Assembly (NCBI RefSeq): GCF_000425045.1
Contig: NZ_KE384298.1
Location: 67,933 to 131,932 of the forward strand
Origin: Acidaminococcus intestini DSM 21505
Lineage (GTDB): Bacteria > Bacillota > Negativicutes > Acidaminococcales > Acidaminococcaceae
Direction of reading: 5' to 3'
Length of the DNA: 64,000 bases
The translations under genes were made by a program, and so were the position numbers. The notes beneath the pieces are model-generated. The model was not told the DNA's origin and searched no databases. It worked only from the letters and a program-made list of their open reading frames with translations. Of the stretch, positions 43,302 to 52,135 are shown piece after piece; the first letter of the stretch is position 1, and the number at the start of each line of letters is the position of its first letter.

Positions 43302-44825
43302 TCAGCCTTTCTTTGCCTTGCTGCCAGCCTTATCATCAACCGCAGCCAAGGCCTTTTCCATACGGTCGATCATGGTGCTCATGACCTTGAGGCGGGCATA
43401 GTATTTATTATTGCCTTCAACCACGGTCCATGGGGCATAAGGGGTATCAGTCCGGTAAAGCATTTCATTGACGGCATCGACATAAGCATCCCACTTGTCG
43501 CGGTTGCGCCAATCTTCTGCCGTAATTTTCCACGTCTTATCAGGATCTTCCTCACGGGCCTTGAAGCGGCGGAACTGCTCATCCGGATCAATATGCATCC
43601 AGAACTTCTGGACAATGAAGCCCTGCTTTGCCCATTCCTCTTCCATTTCGTTAATTTCCTCGTAGCCCCGTTTCCAGTCCTTTACGGGCGTAAAATGCTC
43701 CACCCGTTCGACAAGGACGCGGCCGTACCACGTACGGTCAAAGACAGCGATTTCTCCCGGTTCCGGAATCTTGGTCCAAAAGCGCCAGAGATAATGATAG
43801 GCTTTTTCGATATCATTCGGCGCACTTACAGGATTGACCTTGTACCCCAAAGGGTCCAAAGCCGATGTCAGGCGTCTGATGGCCCCGCCTTTGCCGCCTG
43901 CATCCCAGCCTTCAAAAGCCACAACCGTACTGATTTTCCGTTTGGCAAGTTCCACCTGAAGCTCTGCCAGCCGTTTCTGGTATTTTTTAAGCTTTTCATC
44001 ATAGGTCTTCTCGTCCATATCCTTATTGCAGTCATAGCGCGCCAAGATGGACGGGATGGAGGGATCGGAAGCATAGGACAGCGGTGCCTGCGAGCTTTCT
44101 TTTTGGGTCTCTGCCGCCGATAAAGCCGCCTTGAACTCACTGATAAGGACATCCATGGTCTCAAGGATACCAGTCCGCACATCTTCCATCGGAATGACAT
44201 GCCACGGTGCATAGACCGTATTTGTTTCCGTCAGCATCTTTTCGTAGACATTGCGGTAAGCCTTATAGTCAACACCTTCGATACCAGCCGGTGTCAGGGC
44301 TTCCCAGCGGCTTCCCAGGGAATCCTTGTCTTTGGCGATATTCTTTTCCTGCTGCTTTTGAGAAATATGGGTAAAAAGCTTGATTATACGATACCCGCCC
44401 AAATAGAGGGTCCGTTCAAAATCGTTGATTTCATGAAAAGGCACATTGTACCATTCCGCTGCCTCGTCCGGATCACCTACATCATGTTCATTGCGGAGAA
44501 AATACCAGGCACGGTGATGGATACTGATTCCGCCCATAGGGGGCAGCTCTTTCCAGAACTGGGTGAAGAAGGGACTCATCTTCTGCCGCTCCGTCGTCTT
44601 TGACGCGGAATACACCCGGAATCCGCGCGGATCAAGGGCGCTGATGACCTTGTTGATGAGCTTTCCCCGATAAGTCCCACGGAATCCCTCAAAAAGGATA
44701 ATGACCGGCACCTTGGCATCGCGCAGGGCACGGCCCAAATAGCCCAGTTCCGCACTTTTCTTGTCAAACTGCTTGGCATAGGTGCCCTTGGGCGTCTTTT
44801 TAGACAAATCGATCTGATTTAACAT
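43302..44825 (-). CDS. Polyphosphate:AMP phosphotransferase, PPK2 class II (two-domain)
   Basis: Transfers phosphate from polyphosphate to AMP. From ATG 44825 (8 bp after AAGGAAG; the ATG two codons earlier is too close) the protein has 507 aa in two tandem PPK2 domains. The C-terminal copy (about 265-495) has an intact Walker A (AFEGWDAGGKGGAIRR) and lid/Walker B region (AVFDRTWYGRVLVERVE). In the N-terminal copy (about 15-235) the Walker A is altered to LFEGFRGTYRGKLIN and is probably inactive or structural. It is 2 bp before pgeF and could serve AMP recycling. Confidence 0.92.
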   Translation of the reverse strand: MLNQIDLSKKTPKGTYAKQFDKKSAELGYLGRALRDAKVPVIILFEGFRGTYRGKLINKVISALDPRGFRVYSASKTTERQKMSPFFTQFWKELPPMGGISIHHRAWYFLRNEHDVGDPDEAAEWYNVPFHEINDFERTLYLGGYRIIKLFTHISQKQQEKNIAKDKDSLGSRWEALTPAGIEGVDYKAYRNVYEKMLTETNTVYAPWHVIPMEDVRTGILETMDVLISEFKAALSAAETQKESSQAPLSYASDPSIPSILARYDCNKDMDEKTYDEKLKKYQKRLAELQVELAKRKISTVVAFEGWDAGGKGGAIRRLTSALDPLGYKVNPVSAPNDIEKAYHYLWRFWTKIPEPGEIAVFDRTWYGRVLVERVEHFTPVKDWKRGYEEINEMEEEWAKQGFIVQKFWMHIDPDEQFRRFKAREEDPDKTWKITAEDWRNRDKWDAYVDAVNEMLYRTDTPYAPWTVVEGNNKYYARLKVMSTMIDRMEKALAAVDDKAGSKAKKG

Positions 44826-44831
44826 CGGCAT

Positions 44832-45093
44832 CGCTTCCTTTGCTGATCAGCCATTGGAGATTGATGTTCAATACTTTATTATACTGTTTTTTCCTAGGGA
44901 AAGGAAGGGTTCCCGTGGTTTTTGCTTGGTATGCAAAGTGGATCAATGATCTGCACGCGCTGCCCACGGCCGTAATCATTACAACATGCGCAATGAAAAT
45001 GCCTCTTAGCTAATCATTCCTGAACCGGCTATAGGTGCAGGCTATTAGCCAGTTGCCTTCCCAGATTGTGGCCCAACATTTGACAAAGAACCT
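44832..45093. other. Intergenic region upstream of the polyphosphate:AMP phosphotransferase
   Basis: About 260 bp with no gene. A TATAAT box on the minus strand at 44878-44883 is the likely -10 of the phosphotransferase operon; its -35 is poor. Nothing else recognised. Confidence 0.4.
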
Positions 45094-45130
45094 AAAAAAT
45101 CCCTCTGACCCACTACGGTCAGAGGGATAA
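45094..45130 (-). terminator. Terminator at the end of the envelope gene cluster
   Basis: ATCCCTCTGACC and GGTCAGAGGGAT form a perfect 12-bp stem; the minus strand continues with TTTTTT. It lies just after the YqgF-like stop codon. Confidence 0.88.
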
Positions 45131-45132
45131 CT

Positions 45133-45534
45133 CTATTTTTTGCTTGAAAGATAGCGCTGCACGAGGATCACGGCGGCAAGGCCGTCCATGTTTCCCGGCG
45201 GCGTGCGCATGCCCAAAGGAATGAGTTTCATGAGGCCCTTGGGAGGATGCAGCTTCCAATATAGCTGCCGTGCTTCTTCCGTGCTGTGGGCCTCATCAAT
45301 GATGTGGATGGCAAGATCCGGGTAGGCTGCAAGGAGGGTCTTTTGCATGGATGCACTGGTCGTCCCATTTCCAAGGACGCATTCCGTTACGGGCACATGA
45401 TCGAGGAATTTCTGTAAGGATGCAAGGAAATGCTCCATGAGGAGCACTTCACAGCGAAGGATCTTTCCCGATTCCTCACACAGAGCGGCTCCTGTCTTGT
45501 CCTTTCCTGGATCGATGCCGAGAATCTTCTTCAT
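45133..45534 (-). CDS. RNase H-fold protein related to YqgF/RuvC
   Basis: A 133-aa protein beginning with the RNase H-fold signature KKILGIDPGKDKTGAALCE (first acidic ligand in the IDPG motif), with later conserved IIDEAHSTEEAR and NMDGLAAVILVQRYL. This is the same fold as YqgF/RuvX, but it is a separate subfamily that I associate with a place beside DUF3084 genes. Catalytic activity is unproven. The ATG overlaps the DUF3084 stop by 4 bp. Confidence 0.75.
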   Translation of the reverse strand: MKKILGIDPGKDKTGAALCEESGKILRCEVLLMEHFLASLQKFLDHVPVTECVLGNGTTSASMQKTLLAAYPDLAIHIIDEAHSTEEARQLYWKLHPPKGLMKLIPLGMRTPPGNMDGLAAVILVQRYLSSKK

Positions 45535-46724
45535 TCGTTTTCCTCCGCCGGACGGATGACGAACTCGAGAACCACGGGGCCTGCAACAGTCACATCCTGT
45601 TTTGCTTTTGCCGTAATGGTCACATGACCGCCCAGTTCGGAAATATGCTCGCTGGCACGGACAAGGTCACGGCTCGAGATAGCACCCACCTTCCCTGTCA
45701 GGGGATCAGGAATGACGCCACCTGCCTGAGCCATGCGGTTGACATCCTTCAAAAAGGCCATCAAGGCAAGGTCAACCTGCTCTGTATTGGGTTTGACCGT
45801 AATGGTTTGGCGCAGGATCGTATCGCCGTTATGATAGACGATGGTATTGGGGGTCATTTCCAACCGGCTGACAACCACTTCCCCGGAAAGGATGTTTCCA
45901 GCCGCACACAGCCGGACATACATGGTCCCTTTCTGCTGGGACAGCTCGTGGGCCGTTTGTTCCACAGAATCTTTGCTGAGCCAAATGACGGGCGTGCCTG
46001 GCGGCGTTCCCACCCGTTCACCCACGGCATGGTTGGCCGCATTCAGGAATGCTTCCATCTCTTTTTGGGTTTCTTCCTTACTGAGTCCTCCCTGCAGGGA
46101 ACCGGAGAAAAGGATTTCCCCGCTGCGGAAGACCACGTTGCCTTCCCGGATGGTCACGATATTTTCACGGAGCTTCCGGGACTGTTCTTCCAGATCCTTG
46201 ACGTCCCGCTGCAGGTTGTCACGGGCTTTTTCGGCTTCCTCGGCTTGCCGTTGGGCTGCTTTTAGACGCTGACTGGCCTCTTCATACTGGGCCTGCATGG
46301 AAGCAAGGCTGCTGCGGGCTTCTTCCATTTGGGCTTCGGCCGCTTCTTTTTCGCTTTTTGCTTGGGTCAGGGCTTTTTGCGCTTCACCAATCTGGCGGTC
46401 CAGTTCCTTGATGGTAGTGCTTTGGGCCGACAGCTCCCGTTTTGCCTCATCACGGGAAGCGGTCAGGGTCTGCAGTTCTTCCTGAAGCTTTTTCATGCCA
46501 AAAAGCGCGGTCCTAACTTCCTTGCTGCTGACGGTCAGGACGCCCATAGTCATGGCAGCAACAAGGATGCCGCTAATGATGGTCATAAGGACAGAGGTGT
46601 CATGAGGGCGCAGGCCGAATAGGCTGAGTCTTTTTTTGCCAATCTTACTGCCAAGTTTGTCACCTAAATAAGCAATGAGCCCGCCCATGAGGGCAAGGAC
46701 AAGGATCAATACAATGCCAAGCAT
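45531..46724 (-). CDS. DUF3084 family membrane-anchored coiled-coil protein
   Basis: A 397-aa protein. Residues 1-22 form one helix, followed by GDKLGSKIGKKRLSLFGLRP, a second helix at about 47-66 (SVLMTIISGILVAAMTMGVL), and then a long coiled coil (about 70-190, many Glu/Gln/Ala heptads). The C-terminal domain (about 195-397) is beta-rich and binds no ligand I recognise. The GLRPHDTSVLMTI block is diagnostic for DUF3084. Function unknown; the architecture suggests an envelope-spanning scaffold. Confidence 0.88.
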   Translation of the reverse strand: MLGIVLILVLALMGGLIAYLGDKLGSKIGKKRLSLFGLRPHDTSVLMTIISGILVAAMTMGVLTVSSKEVRTALFGMKKLQEELQTLTASRDEAKRELSAQSTTIKELDRQIGEAQKALTQAKSEKEAAEAQMEEARSSLASMQAQYEEASQRLKAAQRQAEEAEKARDNLQRDVKDLEEQSRKLRENIVTIREGNVVFRSGEILFSGSLQGGLSKEETQKEMEAFLNAANHAVGERVGTPPGTPVIWLSKDSVEQTAHELSQQKGTMYVRLCAAGNILSGEVVVSRLEMTPNTIVYHNGDTILRQTITVKPNTEQVDLALMAFLKDVNRMAQAGGVIPDPLTGKVGAISSRDLVRASEHISELGGHVTITAKAKQDVTVAGPVVLEFVIRPAEENE

Positions 46725-46840
46725 ATTCGGTCCTCCCTTCTTATTGGTGTCGTAGTCACAAGGACCACTTGGGGGATCACCCCCTTCTTATCTTTACTAT
46801 AGCGAAGCCTCTAAAAAGAGTCAACGGGTGACTTTTCCTT

Positions 46841-47071
46841 TTAGAGAAGGTTTTCTTCCTGAAGGGCTTTCAGGAGATGGACTGCTTCTTCAACCGATAA
46901 GGTCACGCCCTTTCCCATTTTACTATGATCCGGCGTCCAGTCGCGAATGTCGTACTTTGGCGTTCCGCCATTCCAGGAAATCACATTGACTTCCTTGGTC
47001 CACCCTTTCGGGCTTTTAGAAAGGACAGCAACCTGTTTGACGATTTCATAGCTGAATTCTTTTCCCGCCAT
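46841..47071 (-). CDS. PC4/YdbC family single-stranded-DNA-binding protein
   Basis: A 76-aa protein closely matching bacterial YdbC, a PC4-like ssDNA/RNA-binding homodimer: EIVKQVAVLSKSPKGWTKEV, SWNGGTPKYDIRDW and DHSKMGKGVTLS. It follows the glycosyltransferase gene by 21 bp. Its place among LPS genes has no obvious functional reason. Confidence 0.9.
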   Translation of the reverse strand: MAGKEFSYEIVKQVAVLSKSPKGWTKEVNVISWNGGTPKYDIRDWTPDHSKMGKGVTLSVEEAVHLLKALQEENLL

Positions 47072-47092
47072 CGCTTCTCCTCCTTTTTTGTC

Positions 47093-48121
47093 TCAGCGCC
47101 GCAGCATCGTATAGGCAGCACCGAGGACCTGGTCCACCGTAAGCTGGCGCATGCAGCGCATATCCTCACAGTGATGTTTCATGCCGCTGCGGCAGCCATC
47201 ACAAGGGGGAATGGCTTTGACAATGATGGCATCTTTCGTATAGGGTCCATAAAGATCAGGATGGCTCGGTCCATACATGGCCACGATGGGGACTTTTTGA
47301 CTGATGGCTACATGCATGGGTCCACTGTCATTGGTGATAATGAGCTGACAGCGGCTCATGGCAGCCGCCAGTTCGCCAATAGAAAACTTTCCCGTGGCAA
47401 CAAGGGGCTTTGTCTTCATCTTGGAAATAGCAGCCTCCACCATCTCCCGGTCCATGGGCCCGCCAAAAAAGACGGTTTCATAGCCTTCTTCCTTAAGGGT
47501 ATCGGCGACAGCGGCAAAGCGTTCCGGTGCCCAGCGTTTTGTTTCAACGGCACTTCCGATGTTAAAGCCCACTAGGCCCGTTTCAGGGGATAGGCCCGCC
47601 CCCTGCCAAAAGGCCTCGGCTTTTTGGTAATCCGCCTTGCCGGGGAAAACTTCCAGACCACGATGCTCCAGATGGGTCACACCCAAGCGGGTAAGGACAT
47701 CAAGATACATATCGGCGGCGTGAAGGGTGCGGTCCAGCTTGATGCAGGGGTCAAAAAAACCGCGGAAAAGAAAATGACTGGCGCCCACTTTGACAGGCAC
47801 CCGAGCCACGGCATCGATAAAGGAACAGCGCTCATTAGGGTGAAGGTTGATGAGAACGTCAAACTTCCCGTCTGTGATTTTCTGTCCCATGGCCCAAAGC
47901 GCCCGAAGATGATTGTCCCGTCCTTTTTTGTCGATGGTCCACACATGATCGATATACGGATTGTGGAGAACCACATCCTTTAATTTTTCATCCACAAGGT
48001 AGGTAATATCTGCCGTAGGCGCCGCTTTTCTCAGTGCGTGGATAAACGGCGTCGTCAGCACAAGATCCCCAAGATGCATGAGAAAGGTCACGATGATTTT
48101 CTTATGGGAAAGGTCAATCAT
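47093..48121 (-). CDS. Glycosyltransferase family 9 protein (LPS heptosyltransferase-like)
   Basis: A 342-aa GT-B enzyme that probably adds heptose to the LPS inner core. N-terminal IIVTFLMHLGDLVLTTPFIH is the acceptor-side signature. The C-terminal nucleotide-sugar half has GFNIGSAVETKRWAPERF and ITNDSGPMHVAISQKVPIVAMYG (the DSGPMH motif of the ADP-heptose family). A Cys-rich end (PPCDGCRSGMKHHCEDMRCM) is common in heptosyltransferases. It overlaps the other GT9 gene by 8 bp. Confidence 0.9.
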   Translation of the reverse strand: MIDLSHKKIIVTFLMHLGDLVLTTPFIHALRKAAPTADITYLVDEKLKDVVLHNPYIDHVWTIDKKGRDNHLRALWAMGQKITDGKFDVLINLHPNERCSFIDAVARVPVKVGASHFLFRGFFDPCIKLDRTLHAADMYLDVLTRLGVTHLEHRGLEVFPGKADYQKAEAFWQGAGLSPETGLVGFNIGSAVETKRWAPERFAAVADTLKEEGYETVFFGGPMDREMVEAAISKMKTKPLVATGKFSIGELAAAMSRCQLIITNDSGPMHVAISQKVPIVAMYGPSHPDLYGPYTKDAIIVKAIPPCDGCRSGMKHHCEDMRCMRQLTVDQVLGAAYTMLRR

Positions 48122-49166
48122 GGTTCTTTCCTACTTTCTTTTGAAATTCCTGAAAGACAACGTCCGGTGTAATGGCGGCCATGCAGGTCCAGTGACTGCA
48201 GGTTTTATTGAGGCAGCCGGCGCAGGACTCAGGGCTTACGAGAATCACAGCTCCTGCATCCCCATAAGGACCTGTGCGGTCCGGGCGGGTCGGTCCATAA
48301 AGGGCAACCAAGTCTTTTTTGAAAGCGGTTGCAATATGCAGCGGCCCCGTATCGGCACTCACATAAAAAAGTGCCCCTTTGATGAGGGCCCCCAGTTCAC
48401 GAAGGCTCGTGCGGCCAATGAGATCAAAGAGCGGTTTGGGATAATTGGTCAGTTCGCGGATCCGCTCCCCCAGTTTGACGTCATCGGGTGCGCCGCAAAG
48501 AACCACGCTGTATCCTTCATCCATGAACTTTTGGGCCAGCTTGGCAAAATGGCCGGCAGGCCATCTTTTGGTCTCCCACCTCGCGCCAGGAGCAAGGACA
48601 ATGTACGGCGTCCCTTGAACCAAGCCTAAAGCGGCAAGCTTCTTCTCGACCGTCTCCGTTTCTAGTTGGAGGGACGGCATGGGAAAGGACACTTCCTTTA
48701 CATCCGCACCCAAAAACCGTGCGACATCAAGATAGCGCTCAATGACATGATCCTTGATATGGGGTCCAATGATGGCCTTTGAAACAAGACCGCTGCCTTC
48801 CCTCATCTCCCCATAGCCAATGCGGGTTGCCGACCCTGTCAAAAGGCTCATGACCGCACTTTTGAAAAGTCCCTGCATGTCAATAACCAGATCAAAGTGT
48901 TTTTCACGGAGGGTATGACGCAAGTTTTTCAGCGTGCGCCATTTCCCCTTGAAATCCATTTTGTTAAACGCGGCCTTATCAAAATAAAGGACCTCATCAA
49001 TGATGGGAGGTCCTGGAATAAAAGCGCCGAACTGGGGATGGACAAGCCACGAGATCCGGGCCTTGGGAAAACGCTGCCGCAAGGCACCCGCAAAAGGAAG
49101 CGTGTGGATCACGTCCCCGAGGGAGCTCATTTTAATGATGAGGATGTTCTGATAGTCCACGTCCAT
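48114..49166 (-). CDS. Glycosyltransferase family 9 protein (ADP-heptose:LPS heptosyltransferase)
   Basis: A 350-aa heptosyltransferase. N-terminal ILIIKMSSLGDVIHTLPFAG, C-terminal GARWETKRWPAGHFAKLA and YVSADTGPLHIATAF match WaaC/WaaF-type enzymes; SSLGDVIHTLP is closer to heptosyltransferase I (WaaC). I start it at ATG 49166, within the end of gmhB (35-bp overlap); a GTG two codons further in is better spaced from GAGG and may be the true start. It directly follows the ADP-heptose supply genes. Confidence 0.9.
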   Translation of the reverse strand: MDVDYQNILIIKMSSLGDVIHTLPFAGALRQRFPKARISWLVHPQFGAFIPGPPIIDEVLYFDKAAFNKMDFKGKWRTLKNLRHTLREKHFDLVIDMQGLFKSAVMSLLTGSATRIGYGEMREGSGLVSKAIIGPHIKDHVIERYLDVARFLGADVKEVSFPMPSLQLETETVEKKLAALGLVQGTPYIVLAPGARWETKRWPAGHFAKLAQKFMDEGYSVVLCGAPDDVKLGERIRELTNYPKPLFDLIGRTSLRELGALIKGALFYVSADTGPLHIATAFKKDLVALYGPTRPDRTGPYGDAGAVILVSPESCAGCLNKTCSHWTCMAAITPDVVFQEFQKKVGKNHD

Positions 49167-49683
49167 TCGCCTCGATGCGCAAGATTTTTTGCAAAAATTC
49201 ATCCAGATTCCCTTCCTGGAAAAGATAGCCCGGCAGGCCTGCTGCAAGGGCAGCGTCAATATCGCTTTGGCGGTCTCCGATGAGGAAGGAGCCTTCCCGC
49301 AAAAGGGCGTAGTCAGAAAAAGCCTGCAGGATCATGCCTGGCTGGGGTTTACGGCAAGAACATGGATGTACCAGTTCCTTGACGGTCCCTTTCGTCGGGT
49401 GGTGGGGACAGTAATAGAAATGGGTAATCTGACCGCCGGCTTTTTCTATTTCCTTTGCCATGAAAGCATGAAGGACCTTCATGTCCTCTACGGTGTAGTA
49501 TCCTCTTGCAATCCCGCTTTGGTTGGTTACGACAAAGACGGCATACCCCAGCTTATGGAGCCGTGCCAAGGCCGTTTTGGCGCCGGGAACCCACTGGACC
49601 TGCTCTGGACGGCTGATATATCCCGTGTCCACATCAAGGACACCGTCACGGTCAAGAAATACGGCTTTTTGTCCCACAGCCAT
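49132..49683 (-). CDS. gmhB: D-glycero-beta-D-manno-heptose-1,7-bisphosphate 7-phosphatase
   Basis: HAD-type phosphatase of the ADP-heptose pathway, 183 aa. The nucleophile motif is VFLDRDGVLDVDTGYI, and motif II lies in VVTNQSGIARG. The zinc loop is CPHHPTKG followed by HPCSCRKPQPGM, and motif III is in FLIGDRQSDIDAALAAG. It begins 5 bp after hldD. Confidence 0.95.
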   Translation of the reverse strand: MAVGQKAVFLDRDGVLDVDTGYISRPEQVQWVPGAKTALARLHKLGYAVFVVTNQSGIARGYYTVEDMKVLHAFMAKEIEKAGGQITHFYYCPHHPTKGTVKELVHPCSCRKPQPGMILQAFSDYALLREGSFLIGDRQSDIDAALAAGLPGYLFQEGNLDEFLQKILRIEANGRGLSEHPHH

Positions 49684-49688
49684 CCTCC

Positions 49689-50654
49689 TTAGCGATAATA
49701 GCCATCAGAGGCCTGGAGCACGCCGCAGTATTCCTTGACGGCCTCGGCAAAATCCGTAAATCCGCCATCATAGCCCGTTTGAATGAGTTTTGTCGTATCT
49801 GCCTGGGTGTAGCTTTGGTATTTTCCCTTGAGGACCTCCGGAAATGGCACATAAACGAGCTTTCCGCTGCCAAAAAAGTCCAGCACGGCTTTTGCCATAT
49901 CGTTAAAGGTATGGGCTTTGCCCGTTCCCAAGTTATAGACACCCTTTAGTTCCGGATGCTGCCAGAAATAAAAAAGTACCTTGACGACATCCTTGACGTA
50001 GATGAAATCCCTCGTCTGTTCACCTGGGCCATAGCCATCATATTCGCCAAAGAGCTTGACCTCGTGGTCTTTCTGCCACTGAAGGAACATCTGGCGTACC
50101 ATGGAAGCCATCTTGCCCTTGTGGTTTTCCTGGGGTCCGTAGACGTTGAAATACCGGAAGCCCGCAATCTGACTTTCCGCCTTGTCAAAATAGCGGCGGG
50201 CATAGTTGTCAAAAAAGAGTTTGGAAAAAGCATAGACATTAAGGGCCTCTTCACAGGCAGGTTCTTCGCGGAATCCTTTCTGGCCGCTGCCATAAGTTGA
50301 CGCCGAAGAAGCATAGAGGAATTGGATCTTGCGGTCCATGGCAAAGTGCATCAAGGTCTTTGTATATTGGAAGTTATTTTCCATCATATACTTGCCGTTA
50401 TATTCCATCGTATCGGAGCAGGCACCTTCATGGAAGATGACTTCGATGGGCGCATGGTTCCATTTGCCGTTTTTCACGTCTTCGATAAAATCCAACTTAT
50501 CGCAGTAATCCATGACCTTGAGGCCCTGGATATTCTTGAATTTCACCATATTGGTCAGGTTATCGACAACAAGGATATCATCCCGGCCCTGATCGTTCAG
50601 ACCTTTTACGATGTTGCTGCCGATAAAACCGGCACCACCGGTTACAATGATCAT
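49689..50654 (-). CDS. hldD: ADP-L-glycero-D-manno-heptose 6-epimerase
   Basis: SDR epimerase making ADP-L-glycero-D-manno-heptose for LPS core. 321 aa; NADP-binding GGAGFIGSNIVKGLND, FHEGACSDT, the Ser/Tyr/Lys catalytic region around YASSASTYGSG and the conserved RYFNVYGPQENHKGKMASM. It overlaps hldE by 4 bp (ATGA). Confidence 0.96.
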   Translation of the reverse strand: MIIVTGGAGFIGSNIVKGLNDQGRDDILVVDNLTNMVKFKNIQGLKVMDYCDKLDFIEDVKNGKWNHAPIEVIFHEGACSDTMEYNGKYMMENNFQYTKTLMHFAMDRKIQFLYASSASTYGSGQKGFREEPACEEALNVYAFSKLFFDNYARRYFDKAESQIAGFRYFNVYGPQENHKGKMASMVRQMFLQWQKDHEVKLFGEYDGYGPGEQTRDFIYVKDVVKVLFYFWQHPELKGVYNLGTGKAHTFNDMAKAVLDFFGSGKLVYVPFPEVLKGKYQSYTQADTTKLIQTGYDGGFTDFAEAVKEYCGVLQASDGYYR

Positions 50655-52135
50655 AGTTTGCCCTCCTTCACAAGTGCAACAATCTTTTCAACAATTCCTG
50701 TCGTGGAATAGCCTTCCTTGAAGGGCAGGATTTCTACCGCCCGTGCATATTCTCGGCCAGCCACTTCTTCCTTCTTGTAATCGCCGCCCTTGACGAGAAT
50801 ATCGGGGCGAATCTTTTTGATCAGTTCCGTCGGCGTATCTTCCCCAAATAAGGCTACGGCGTCGACATCACGGAGACTGGCAAGCAGCCTTGCCCGATCC
50901 GTTTCGTGGTTAAAAGGACGCGTCTGTCCCTTGAGACGGCGCACGGAGTCGTCCGTATTGACGCCAATGATCAGATGATCTCCCAGCTGGGCGGCCTGCT
51001 GCAGGTACTGCACATGGCCGGCATGGAGAATATCGAAGCAGCCATTGGTAAAGACAACAGTCTCTCCCGCCTGCTGCCAGGTCCTCGTCAGCCGGGCCAG
51101 TTCGTCCCAGGTCATGGGGCGATAGTCAAAGCTTTCCGGCTGCGAATCAGCAAGGATTTCACGGAGCAGTTCTTCTTTATGGACAGGATAGGTCCCCACC
51201 TTGGAAACAACAATCCCCGCCGCCTTATTGGATAACTCCAAGGCATCAGCAAGGGAAAGCTTTCCTGAAATGGCCGCAAGCAGCACGGAGGCAACCGTAT
51301 CCCCTGCACCAGAAACATCAAAGACTTCCTGTGCCGTGGCAGCTTTTGTAATGACGTCATCTTTTCCAACAAGGGTGACGCCCTTTTCCGAACGAGTGAC
51401 GACCACATAGCGGATATCAAAGGTTTCGCGGGCCTGTTGGGCCAGTTCCACCAAGGCAGGCGTTACATTGGGAACAACCTTTCCTGCCGCTTCACACATT
51501 TCCTTGACATTGGGCGTGATGAGGTCGCAGCCCCGATACTTGGCCCAATCGGACCCTTTGGGATCGACAAGGACCGGTACATTGGCCGCCCTTGCCTGGG
51601 TGATGACCATCTGGCAGAAACGATCTGAACAGGTTCCTTTGGCATAATCCGAAAGGACGATCCCGTCAAGTCCCTCATCAAGATGCTTGCGGAGCCACTG
51701 GAGAAGAGCCTGTTCCTCATCGGGCAGGAGATCCCCCGGTTCCTCGAAGTCAAGACGCAGCATCTGCTGCCGCGCGCCAATGATACGCATCTTGGTAATG
51801 GTACTGCGTTTTGGGGAAGCAATGAGGCCGCTGTAATCAACCCCTAGCTCCCGCAGTTTCTTCTCAAGGACGCGGCGGTGATCGTCTTCACCCGTCATGC
51901 CCGCCACATAGACCTGGACCCCCAGGCCTGCCAAGTTTGCCGCCACATTGCCTGCACCGCCCAAGACGGAAGTCAGGCGTTTTACACGCGTGACGGGAAC
52001 CGGGGCCTCCGGGGATATGCGGCGCACCTCCCCATAGGCGTAGCGATCGAGCATAACATCACCAATCACGGCAATGCGCAGATGCGTGATTTTTTCGGTC
52101 AATAATTCAATCACAGATTGACTGTTCATTCCCAT
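50651..52135 (-). CDS. hldE: Bifunctional heptose-7-phosphate kinase/heptose-1-phosphate adenylyltransferase
   Basis: A fusion of two ADP-heptose pathway enzymes, 494 aa. Residues about 15-325 are a ribokinase-like kinase (GGAGNVAANLAGLG; catalytic Asp in FDVSGAGDTVASVLL). Residues about 350-490 are a nucleotidyltransferase with FTNGCFDILHAGHVQYLQQA (HxGH). Same order as enteric HldE. It overlaps gmhA by 10 bp. Confidence 0.96.
   Translation of the reverse strand: MGMNSQSVIELLTEKITHLRIAVIGDVMLDRYAYGEVRRISPEAPVPVTRVKRLTSVLGGAGNVAANLAGLGVQVYVAGMTGEDDHRRVLEKKLRELGVDYSGLIASPKRSTITKMRIIGARQQMLRLDFEEPGDLLPDEEQALLQWLRKHLDEGLDGIVLSDYAKGTCSDRFCQMVITQARAANVPVLVDPKGSDWAKYRGCDLITPNVKEMCEAAGKVVPNVTPALVELAQQARETFDIRYVVVTRSEKGVTLVGKDDVITKAATAQEVFDVSGAGDTVASVLLAAISGKLSLADALELSNKAAGIVVSKVGTYPVHKEELLREILADSQPESFDYRPMTWDELARLTRTWQQAGETVVFTNGCFDILHAGHVQYLQQAAQLGDHLIIGVNTDDSVRRLKGQTRPFNHETDRARLLASLRDVDAVALFGEDTPTELIKKIRPDILVKGGDYKKEEVAGREYARAVEILPFKEGYSTTGIVEKIVALVKEGKL

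Noticed and set aside
45133..45534. Calling this gene yqgF/ruvX itself
   Set aside because: It shares the RNase H-fold start but its context beside DUF3084 and its remaining motifs fit a separate subfamily; a true yqgF may be elsewhere.
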